Shown here piece after piece: positions 9,344-15,564 of a stretch of 54,157 nucleotides of DNA. Each line of letters starts with the position of its first letter. The first letter of the stretch is position 1. Position numbers and translations under genes: made by a program. This DNA comes from Bacteroidaceae bacterium (GTDB taxonomy: Bacteria; Bacteroidota; Bacteroidia; Bacteroidales; Bacteroidaceae): positions 1 to 54,157 of the forward strand of contig JAFXDG010000107.1 of NCBI GenBank assembly GCA_017521285.1, in the 5' to 3' direction. The notes under the pieces are model-generated. The model worked only from the letters and a program-made list of their open reading frames with translations. It was not told where the DNA came from and did not search any database.

Positions 9344-9452
9344 CAGTACTCTTTAGAAAGTACTGCAGTACCATATAGGAAGTACTGGAGTACTGCTTAA
9401 GAAGTACTGGAGTATCTCTTAACAGATACTGGAACAACTCTTAAGTCTTGTT
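9344..9452. repeat. 22-bp array of five small palindromes with changing arms
   Basis: Five hairpin-forming units have centres exactly 22 bp apart (about 9354.5, 9376.5, 9398.5, 9420.5, 9442.5). Their arms are CAGTACT/AGTACTG, CAGTAC/GTACTG, AGTACT/AGTACT, AGTATC/GATACT and AACAA/TTGTT. Loops are 8-10 nt and often contain CTTAAGA or TCTTAA. The arms differ between units yet remain complementary within each unit, so the symmetry seems conserved more than the sequence. Function unknown. Confidence 0.75.
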
Positions 9453-9566
9453 GCACTACGCTTAAGCATTATCTTGCTATGCTTTGTATGTTAATGATTC
9501 CCGTTGGCTACTTTGTAACAAAATATACTGAATAGGAGTTTGAATGACTGGATAGAGGAACAGGTT

Positions 9567-10601
9567 TTAGGAGCAGTGTTTTATTTTGAAGATAATTTCG
9601 TATGTGTCTTTAAGTTCTGCAATATCTGTAAGAATATTGTTTTCTCCTTTTTCTATGGCATTGACAAATGCTGTAATTTCGCTGAAATATCCTTGCGTAA
9701 AGATTTGGTTGTTGGGTAGGATGGGTGAAAAGTTGTTTTGATGATACAAATGTTTTGTCAGAGTGTGGTGTGCGTGTAACTTCTCCAATGGAATGCCCAA
9801 TATCGTTGGTTGCTTGGGTGAAAAGGTCAGTTTGTCCATCTGAGTGAGTTGATAGACTCCAGAACGGGTGCAAATCTTCAGAGTTTCTTCTGCTTCAGTC
9901 CAAGTATAGGCCGTGGAAAGTTCGAGCGTACCGACGATGTGCTGATGTTGGAGCATGAGGATATAGGAGTCTTTATCGGTTTGTCGGCAAGAGAGAATCT
10001 GGGGTTGGCCAAACAGATAGCATACCAAATCAATAGGATGGATATAGAGGTCGAGCGTGGCATCGCCTTCCGGATAGCAACCAGTGAGATAGTGTAAATC
10101 GTAATTGATTAGGTGTTCCTTGTTCAGTTGTTTCTTTAAGATTTGTATTGCGGGGGCATACCTTTTTTGTAAGCCTGCCATGGTGACTATGGATTTGTGA
10201 ACATGTCGCAAGGCAATCAGTTGGTCGAGTTCTGTCAACGAATAGCATGGTGGTTTTTCTATGAATAGAGACTTCCCACTGTGAAGGACTTGTGATGCGA
10301 TGGAGAAATGAGCAGATGGTGAAGTGGCAACAAAGACTCCTTTCACATCCTTGTCGTTCAGTATTGCATCTAATGAGTCCGTTGCTTTTGTGCCAGCGAA
10401 CTTTTGTTCTATCAGTCGGGCTTTCCTTTCCGATGTGGCATAGATATATTTTAACGACACTCCAAGATGGTGCAGCACCGGGTAAAGGTTCGTCAATGAA
10501 TGTTGTCCCATGCCAATGAAAGCATAAGAATGTTGATATGTTTGACATAGATAACGCTCTGTGCGCATCCGCTTGTATCGGTTGATAAGTTTCTGCATCA
10601 T
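9567..10601 (-). CDS. Gfo/Idh/MocA family oxidoreductase
   Basis: A 344-aa NAD(P)-dependent sugar/cyclitol-type dehydrogenase by family. The N-terminal Rossmann fold starts near residue 26 (AFIGMGQHSLTNLYPVL, a GxGxxxxxxxxP pattern). The family EKP motif appears in LFIEKPP, where the Lys is the usual catalytic residue, and a C-terminal alpha/beta substrate domain follows with an IHPIDL histidine. Substrate cannot be told. The start ATG overlaps the radical SAM stop by 4 bp (ATGA), so the two are translationally coupled and probably work in one pathway. A second ATG follows immediately (10598). Confidence 0.88.
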   Translation of the reverse strand: MMQKLINRYKRMRTERYLCQTYQHSYAFIGMGQHSLTNLYPVLHHLGVSLKYIYATSERKARLIEQKFAGTKATDSLDAILNDKDVKGVFVATSPSAHFSIASQVLHSGKSLFIEKPPCYSLTELDQLIALRHVHKSIVTMAGLQKRYAPAIQILKKQLNKEHLINYDLHYLTGCYPEGDATLDLYIHPIDLVCYLFGQPQILSCRQTDKDSYILMLQHQHIVGTLELSTAYTWTEAEETLKICTRSGVYQLTQMDKLTFSPKQPTILGIPLEKLHAHHTLTKHLYHQNNFSPILPNNQIFTQGYFSEITAFVNAIEKGENNILTDIAELKDTYEIIFKIKHCS

Positions 10602-11659
10602 TGTATCAGTTTTATGTGTTCACGATAAGTTGTTTGAGAGTTTGCCGTCCATTGGTATTCGCCATAAAACCGTTCAATGAACCATTTGGGGAATATCCGC
10701 TCGAGGTTGCGTACAAGAATGATGTCGTACTTGCGATGAAAATTAATCCAACAATTGTTGCAATGTCGTGAGTAGTGGCATTGTGTACGGCAAGTTGATG
10801 CCCCGTTGAAGATTTCGTCAAGCGATTGTTGGTGGATGTTTCCTAATACTACGTCAAGATTCTGGCATAGTGGCACATCGCCATTGCTATGCACCACGAG
10901 GCTGCTCATGATGCTTTGGCAACGAAGTCGAAGATGCCCGTTCCGCCATTCATTATAGAGAGCAACAAAGTCGTAGTTCTCTTGTGTGTCGTGAATGCTG
11001 AGGGGGATTTGTTTTATAAAGTCAGAGGCTTTCAGCAGTTCACTTGTTGTGTCAAAGAATGCCATTGTACCGTAAATGCCGATGCGGATGTCCACATGGT
11101 AATGCTTTGCCACATCAATTACAAATGCCATATCCTCGAATGTGTTCCATGGCGACAAACAGAACATCAGCGACAGGGGGACTTCATTTTTTAGGGTTTC
11201 CACCACTTCGATTACGCGATTGAATCCATTGCATCCTCGCATCTGCTGATAAGTTGTGCGGTTCCCGTCAAGAGAAACGTACAGATGGCGTGGCTTGTAA
11301 CTGCGGACAGCGTCAATGACCCGCCGAGGTGCAAGTCCATTTGTAAGCAATGTATAATTGGGGTGATGTTCATGAAACCATGCCATGATTTCATTGGCTT
11401 GCGGATGCAGTATGAACTCGCCTCCTTCCAATCCTACCGTTGTCCTTTGTGTCACACACCGGCTTTGCATGATTTGCTGGATGTCGTTGAGTGAAAGATG
11501 TTCTACGGGCCGTTTTTGCCAGATGTTGCAATGTTTGCATTTTGACTGGCAAAGTGTAGTTGAGTAAATCATCAGTTGGGAGAGCCGCTTTTTTCGTGGC
11601 CTCATGATGTTGTTCAGATAGAGCAGACCATTATAGGTGTAATCATAAATGCTATACAT
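10598..11659 (-). CDS. Radical SAM/SPASM-type protein
   Basis: About 353 aa. The radical SAM [4Fe-4S] motif CxxxCxxC is seen as CQSKCKHC at residues 37-44, followed by the glycine-rich EGGEF segment and SLDG. The C-terminal third has several Cys (CQSI, LCQN, CRTQC, CNNC), consistent with a SPASM auxiliary cluster. Substrate unknown; related proteins modify peptides or sugars. I start it at the ATG at 11659. An in-frame ATG at 11707 would begin inside a perfect 16-bp inverted repeat and adds residues not typical of the family. It lies between the sigma-barrel gene and the oxidoreductase, all on the minus strand. Confidence 0.88.
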   Translation of the reverse strand: MYSIYDYTYNGLLYLNNIMRPRKKRLSQLMIYSTTLCQSKCKHCNIWQKRPVEHLSLNDIQQIMQSRCVTQRTTVGLEGGEFILHPQANEIMAWFHEHHPNYTLLTNGLAPRRVIDAVRSYKPRHLYVSLDGNRTTYQQMRGCNGFNRVIEVVETLKNEVPLSLMFCLSPWNTFEDMAFVIDVAKHYHVDIRIGIYGTMAFFDTTSELLKASDFIKQIPLSIHDTQENYDFVALYNEWRNGHLRLRCQSIMSSLVVHSNGDVPLCQNLDVVLGNIHQQSLDEIFNGASTCRTQCHYSRHCNNCWINFHRKYDIILVRNLERIFPKWFIERFYGEYQWTANSQTTYREHIKLIQ

Positions 11660-11662
11660 ACG

Positions 11663-11712
11663 ATTCGTTGCAATTTTGTTTTCTACTTGTAAAGTCCAAA
11701 ATTGCAACGAAT
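11663..11712 (-). repeat. Perfect 16-bp inverted repeat before the radical SAM gene
   Basis: ATTCGTTGCAATTTTG (11663-11678) is an exact reverse complement of 11697-11712, with an 18-nt spacer. It lies 10 bp after the stop of the sigma-barrel gene and ends 3 bp before the chosen radical SAM start. There is no T-run on the minus strand after it, so it does not look like a plain terminator. An mRNA hairpin that sets expression of the downstream genes or stabilises a processed end, or a protein-binding operator, would fit. Confidence 0.7.
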
Positions 11713-11722
11713 GACTGCACGC

Positions 11723-13402
11723 CTACCACGTAAATCTGATGCCGAATGGTAGCGACAGGTCGAACGGATGTTCAGTGTGATAAGTCTCTATCGGCCTGTT
11801 TGTGGGGATGTAGTATTGCAGACGTGGTTCAAAATAAGCGTTGATGTGTGGTAACAGTTGGTATTGTACGCCTGCGCTTACATGCACAGACCACTGCCAC
11901 GGTGCTTTGACATTGGCATGACTTTGTGGTAAAATCAATGAATCACCTAATGCAGTGTGCTGGTTGGGGTCAACATAAAGATGCTGTGTTGTCTCTTTCC
12001 CACGTACAGGAATGTCCAAATTGAGACCACCTGAAGCATAGAATTGCCAACGGTTCTTTTCCATGAACGTGTAGGTCAGTTTCAGTGGCAGGCCGACATA
12101 GTAGAGCTTCTGGGTACGGCGGGTGAGCATGTTGTGGCCGTCACTCTCAAAAGTGGATTTCATGCGTGTGTAACTTAATCCTGTGGTGAGATTCCAATGT
12201 TTGGATATGGGATAACTCAGCGATAGTTCAAAGGTACGTGGACGTTCGTGGTGTTTTCTCTCGGAAATGGGCGCGTTGGGATGTCCGGCATTCATAACCG
12301 CTATGCGTTTCATGTTCATTGCGCTGACACTGTCCATCTCGCTGGCATAGTTGTTTACATAGTCTATGTATTCTCCCCAATTGTAAATTCGCATTGAACG
12401 GGTCTGATTGCTTGACGCATAGTTGATGACGGTCAAGAAATTGTCGATGCCGCTAATGCCGTTTGAGGGAATGCCTGCGTATGCAAGCATGGTTCCCCAG
12501 GATGACTTTTTCTTCGCGGGTATAACGCGTTGCAGATTGGGGCATGTGCCAATTATTCCAGTTATCTGCACATCTGCATCAACAAGCCGGACCTCAGGTG
12601 TTGTTTGTTCAGTGAAGATTGTATCCGTATCCTTCTTTGAGTTTGCTGTCTGTTGTTGTTTGTTGACCATATTCACGGAGTCATTTATATGATGTCGGAT
12701 AGGTATGATTGTCATTTTTTTTGCAGAAGTGTTGGCTTTGTCCAGTTCTGTGTGAGTTGTCACCTCCTTTATGGGAGATTGCCTTTCATTCTTTGTTTCA
12801 AGTAGTCTCTCTGTTGGCTTTGTGCGTGTGAAGAGGTATAGTACCATGGGAAGCAGAATGGGTAGTAACCACAGCATCCAATGGTGGGCTAACGATTTTT
12901 GTAGCATTCTTTTTGCTCGTGTCAGTTGTGACGACGAGGAATGCGGCTTGATTCCCAATTTTTCTGCTATCTCTTTATGGGAAAGCCCTTCGAATACTGA
13001 CAGGCGAAATATATTGGCATACCCTTCGGGAAGAGAATCTATCGTTCTCATCACCTCGTCAAGTGATATGTCTCTCACGTTTTTCTCTTCCTCTGAAACG
13101 GGAATTGTTGTAGCCTCGTCCAGTGGAACTGTCGGCTGTGCGTCCAGATAATCCTTGTATTTTGATGCCACATTGCGGGTAATGGATATTATCCACGACT
13201 CTGCTTTACTTGTGTCCCGTAACCGGTCGAACGAGGTGAAAATTATTAAAAAAGCATCATGCAGGACATCTTCTACAGTCTGTTCGTCACTGATATAACG
13301 TCGGCATACGCTCTTCATTCGTTGAGCGTATGCTTTATACAGTTCGCCGAGTGCATCTGCATCTCCTTGTTTACATCGTTCTATCAGTAATGCTATTTCC
13401 AT
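11723..13402 (-). CDS. ECF sigma factor fused to a membrane helix and outer-membrane beta-barrel
   Basis: A single uninterrupted 559-aa frame. Residues about 8-85 are sigma region 2 (VEDVLHDAFLIIF, then WIISITRNVASKYKD). About 115-170 is region 4 with its helix-turn-helix (LSHKEIAEKLGI). Only a few residues later, about 175-191, comes a transmembrane helix (WMLWLLPILLPMVLYLF). Residues 195-375 are low-complexity, likely a periplasmic linker. The last 170 residues alternate as beta-strands (FELSLSYPISKHWNLTTGLS, LYYVGLPLKLTYTF) and end FGIRFTW, as in outer-membrane barrels. In the Dma family of Bacteroides, an anti-sigma domain, helix, linker and barrel form one protein beside a separate sigma gene; here sigma itself replaces the anti-sigma domain. 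ATGs at 13411 and 13537 are alternative starts; the latter lies upstream of the putative promoter. Confidence 0.87.
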   Translation of the reverse strand: MEIALLIERCKQGDADALGELYKAYAQRMKSVCRRYISDEQTVEDVLHDAFLIIFTSFDRLRDTSKAESWIISITRNVASKYKDYLDAQPTVPLDEATTIPVSEEEKNVRDISLDEVMRTIDSLPEGYANIFRLSVFEGLSHKEIAEKLGIKPHSSSSQLTRAKRMLQKSLAHHWMLWLLPILLPMVLYLFTRTKPTERLLETKNERQSPIKEVTTHTELDKANTSAKKMTIIPIRHHINDSVNMVNKQQQTANSKKDTDTIFTEQTTPEVRLVDADVQITGIIGTCPNLQRVIPAKKKSSWGTMLAYAGIPSNGISGIDNFLTVINYASSNQTRSMRIYNWGEYIDYVNNYASEMDSVSAMNMKRIAVMNAGHPNAPISERKHHERPRTFELSLSYPISKHWNLTTGLSYTRMKSTFESDGHNMLTRRTQKLYYVGLPLKLTYTFMEKNRWQFYASGGLNLDIPVRGKETTQHLYVDPNQHTALGDSLILPQSHANVKAPWQWSVHVSAGVQYQLLPHINAYFEPRLQYYIPTNRPIETYHTEHPFDLSLPFGIRFTW

Positions 13403-13491
13403 CGTAAACATAGTGCTTCTATTTGTTAAGTTCTGCAAATAGGGAAAAGACTGCATGATGCTGGTTGCTTTTTGAGATATTAAAACGCTTG

Positions 13492-13499
13492 CAAAATTA
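13492..13499 (-). promoter_or_regulatory. Putative -7 element of the sigma-barrel gene
   Basis: TAATTTTG on the minus strand fits the Bacteroides -7 consensus TAnnTTTG and would give a leader of roughly 75 nt before the ATG at 13402/13411. No clear -33 TTTG is present at the usual spacing, as expected if an alternative sigma factor or an activator is needed. Weak on its own. Confidence 0.35.
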
Positions 13500-13622
13500 C
13501 AAAAAGAGTATGAAGAAGCTTTGTAAAGTCCGGACAAACACGGTACGCGAATGGAGTCAACAGTTTGGAAGAATGCATTCTTCGGACATTGGGAAACTTA
13601 TATGCACGATAAAAAAAGCAGG

Positions 13623-13654
13623 TGACAGGTTTAGTTTTTTGCATAAATCTGTCA
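13623..13654 (+). promoter_or_regulatory. Dyad operator candidate in the leader repeat, copy 1
   Basis: Arms TGACAGGTTTA and TAAATCTGTCA are complementary at 10 of 11 positions around a 10-nt centre. The dyad ends 18 bp before the -7 box at 13673, where a -33 element would be expected but no TTTG is seen. This placement suits a transcription-factor site at about -60 to -30. The regulator is unknown. Confidence 0.5.
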
Positions 13655-13672
13655 AATTGTTCTAAAAAAGAG

Positions 13673-13680
13673 TATCTTTG
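13673..13680 (+). promoter_or_regulatory. -7 promoter element upstream of the AlbA_2 gene
   Basis: TATCTTTG is a perfect match to the Bacteroides TAnnTTTG -7 motif. It lies inside repeat copy 1 and would start a leader of about 100 nt ahead of the AlbA_2 ATG at 13787. The same element occurs in copy 2 ahead of metY. Confidence 0.6.
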
Positions 13681-13786
13681 CGACATCTTTCAGAAATTTA
13701 TAAAAAAGAACAAATTATTTATTGTTCAGATTTATTTCAGTCTGCTTTACCAAGCATAAGTACTCAAGAATGTAAAAAGATAATAT

Positions 13787-15352
13787 ATGGCCTTAGCAAT
13801 TAACATAAACGACCTGCTAAACAAACAGAAGATAGAATCCAATCGGATTGAATTCAAGAAGGGTTGGAATCCGGCAAGCATATACCACAGTGTATGTGCG
13901 TTCGCTAATGATTTTGATGACCTTGGAGGTGGTTACATAGTGGTTGGGGTTGATACGGATGAAAAGACTGGAGTCGCAGTTCGTCCTGTTGAAGGAATAC
14001 CTACAGAAAAGATTGATGGCTTTCTTCAGGAAATGGTAGGTTACAATAATAAGATTTCGCCTTACTATATGCCTCGTACAAGTGTGGAAGAGGTTGATGG
14101 TAAGTCTCTACTTGTGATTTGGTGCCCAGCAGGAATCAATCGGCCATATTCTGTACCGGAGAATGTGACGGCCAAAAGTATGACCAAAGAATATTTCTAT
14201 GTTCGTAGTGGTACAAGCAGCATCATTGCTAAGGGGGAAGTTCTTGACGAACTACGTGAGTTGGCAAGCCGTGTGCCATTTGACGAACGTGGAAATCCGG
14301 ACATCCGTTTGGAGGACATCTCTACATTACTTCTTCGTGAGTATTTGGTGAAGGTGGGAAGTAAACTTGCAAGTGACATCAACATAAAACCGTTGCAGGA
14401 GATTCTTGAGCAAATGGATTTGTTTGTCGGACCCAAAGAGAACAGAATGCTTCGCAACGTTGCTGCCATGATGTTTTGTGAGAACCCGAGCAAGTTTTTC
14501 AAGCGTACTCAAGTGGAAATAGTGTATTTCCCTGAAGGCCGATTGAAAAATCCAAGCAATTTGTACGAGGGGGCTGTTATCACTGGTTCCGTGCCTCAAA
14601 TCATTGACCGCACATTGGAATACCTTAAACGTATGCTTGTGATGCAGAGTATCATCAAACTTAATGATGACTATCGCAGTAAGAAGTTCTACACTTATCC
14701 GTATCAGGCATTAGAAGAAAGTGTGACGAACAGTCTGTACCATCGTGATTATCAGGAATGGGAGCCTGTGGTGATAACTGTAGAACCTGACGGTATAACG
14801 ATTCAGAATGTGGGTGGTCCTGACAGGAGTATCTCGGCTGCTGATATCTCCCGTTGCGATATCCTTGTTTCACGTCGTTATCGCAATCGTCGTTTGGGGG
14901 AATATCTTAAAGAACTGGATATGACAGAGGGTCGTAGTACCGGTATTCCTACCATTCAGAATGTTTTGGAGAACAATGGTTCTCCACGTGCAACAGTCGT
15001 TACAGATGAAGACCGCACGTTCTTCCGTATTACTATTCCCTGTCATGAAACCGCAGGAAATATCATTGCGGATATTGCTCATAAGGATGGAACTCTCAAA
15101 GCATCAAAACGTAGTACTCTGAAAAAAACACCAAAAAGTGGACTGAAAAGTGGACTGAAAAGTGGACTGAAAAGTGGACTGAAAATATTGGAACAAATAC
15201 AAAATAATCCCCAGTCCACATTGATAGAACTGGCGAAACAAACAGGTTATTCAAGAAGTTGGGTTGCTGAAACAATGAAGCGGCTTCAAGAACAAGGTGT
15301 TATAAAGCGTGTGGGTTCTGACAGATCCGGTCATTGGGAAATTGTTGGTTAG
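13787..15352 (+). CDS. AlbA_2-domain ATP-binding putative transcriptional regulator
   Basis: A 521-aa protein. The N-terminal AlbA_2/Schlafen-like DNA-binding domain covers about 15-155 (ESNRIEFKKGW, GGGYIVVGVD, YFYVRSGTSS). A GHKL-type ATP-binding C-terminal half (HATPase_c_4 family) follows, about 300-425, with EESVTNSLYHRDYQ as the N-box and GRSTGIPTIQN as the G-box. A four-fold SGLK repeat (about 451-466) links to a winged helix-turn-helix (about 470-520, STLIELAKQTGYSRSWVAET). Family members occur near mobile or defence genes, but function is unproven. The gene is bracketed by the 156-bp repeat and probably driven by the duplicated metY promoter. Confidence 0.88.
   Translation: MALAININDLLNKQKIESNRIEFKKGWNPASIYHSVCAFANDFDDLGGGYIVVGVDTDEKTGVAVRPVEGIPTEKIDGFLQEMVGYNNKISPYYMPRTSVEEVDGKSLLVIWCPAGINRPYSVPENVTAKSMTKEYFYVRSGTSSIIAKGEVLDELRELASRVPFDERGNPDIRLEDISTLLLREYLVKVGSKLASDINIKPLQEILEQMDLFVGPKENRMLRNVAAMMFCENPSKFFKRTQVEIVYFPEGRLKNPSNLYEGAVITGSVPQIIDRTLEYLKRMLVMQSIIKLNDDYRSKKFYTYPYQALEESVTNSLYHRDYQEWEPVVITVEPDGITIQNVGGPDRSISAADISRCDILVSRRYRNRRLGEYLKELDMTEGRSTGIPTIQNVLENNGSPRATVVTDEDRTFFRITIPCHETAGNIIADIAHKDGTLKASKRSTLKKTPKSGLKSGLKSGLKSGLKILEQIQNNPQSTLIELAKQTGYSRSWVAETMKRLQEQGVIKRVGSDRSGHWEIVG
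15137..15184 (+). repeat. 12-bp tandem repeat encoding (SGLK)4
   Basis: Four exact copies of AGTGGACTGAAA in frame within the AlbA_2 gene encode a Ser-Gly-Leu-Lys linker between the ATPase half and the winged helix. Exact nucleotide identity suggests recent slippage; changes in copy number would alter linker length without breaking the frame. Confidence 0.95.
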
Positions 15353-15468
15353 ACAATTCTTCTGAATTTTACTTTAATTTGTCCGCATTGCAATAATCCC
15401 ATCCGTATGTTTGGAAGAATGCATTCTTCGGACATTGGGAAACTTATATGCACGATAAAAAAAGCAGG

Positions 15469-15500
15469 TGACAGGTTTAGTTTTTTGCATAAATCTGTCA
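15469..15500 (+). promoter_or_regulatory. Dyad operator candidate upstream of metY
   Basis: This is the same 11-bp-armed dyad as at 13623-13654 (TGACAG...CTGTCA outer arms). It occupies the region where the -33 contact should be, 18 bp before the TATCTTTG box. It could bind a sulfur- or methionine-responsive regulator, but this is inference. Confidence 0.5.
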
Positions 15501-15518
15501 AATTATTCTAAAAAAGAG

Positions 15519-15526
15519 TATCTTTG
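15519..15526 (+). promoter_or_regulatory. -7 promoter element of metY
   Basis: TATCTTTG is a perfect TAnnTTTG, 38 bp before the metY ATG. There is no TTTG at -33; the dyad operator covers that region, suggesting regulated activation or repression. Confidence 0.6.
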
Positions 15527-15564
15527 CGACATCTTTCAGAAATTTATAAAAAAGAACAAATTAT

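Larger units (their letters stand above)
9117..9566. other. Gene-free 450-bp interval after the ribosomal operon
   Basis: No credible gene on either strand: the reading frames here are short, low-complexity and lack recognisable starts. The middle is occupied by two adjacent arrays of 21-bp and 22-bp units, listed separately. The rest (9117-9272 and 9453-9566) shows no promoter or RNA gene that I can support. The oxidoreductase gene on the minus strand ends at 9567. Confidence 0.6.
13563..13718 (+). repeat. 156-bp direct repeat, copy 1 (duplicated metY leader)
   Basis: It matches 15409-15564 at 155 of 156 positions; the only difference I find is G13659 versus A15505. The copies are offset by 1846 bp and flank the AlbA_2 gene. 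The repeat contains a perfect 16-bp palindrome GAAGAATGCATTCTTC (13568-13583), a long dyad (13623-13654) and a TATCTTTG box. Copy 2 ends at the base before the metY ATG, so the unit equals the metY promoter and leader. Confidence 0.95.
13412..13786. other. Divergent intergenic region between sigma-barrel and AlbA_2 genes
   Basis: About 375 bp with no gene. It holds the putative sigma-barrel promoter (minus), the first copy of the 156-bp metY-leader repeat (13563-13718) with its -7 box, and a 68-bp AT-rich leader (13719-13786) unique to the AlbA_2 gene. Confidence 0.8.
15409..15564 (+). repeat. 156-bp direct repeat, copy 2 (native metY leader)
   Basis: It is the partner of 13563-13718, with one mismatch. 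It ends immediately before the metY ATG. It carries the 16-bp palindrome at 15414-15429, the dyad at 15469-15500 and the -7 box TATCTTTG at 15519-15526. The leader after the predicted start site is only about 32 nt, too short for a SAM riboswitch. Confidence 0.95.

Noticed and set aside
9115-9378. 87-codon open frame after the ribosomal terminator
   Set aside because: It runs through the terminator tail and the tandem arrays; composition is not protein-like.
9344-9452. CRISPR array
   Set aside because: 22-bp period without repeat/spacer alternation; arms vary and are self-complementary.
13403-13537. Upstream extension of the sigma-barrel protein
   Set aside because: The putative -7 box lies inside this stretch and the added residues have no sigma-factor similarity.
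15409-15564. SAM riboswitch upstream of metY
   Set aside because: The predicted transcribed leader is about 32 nt, and no SAM-I core sequence is seen; the dyad lies upstream of the -7 box.
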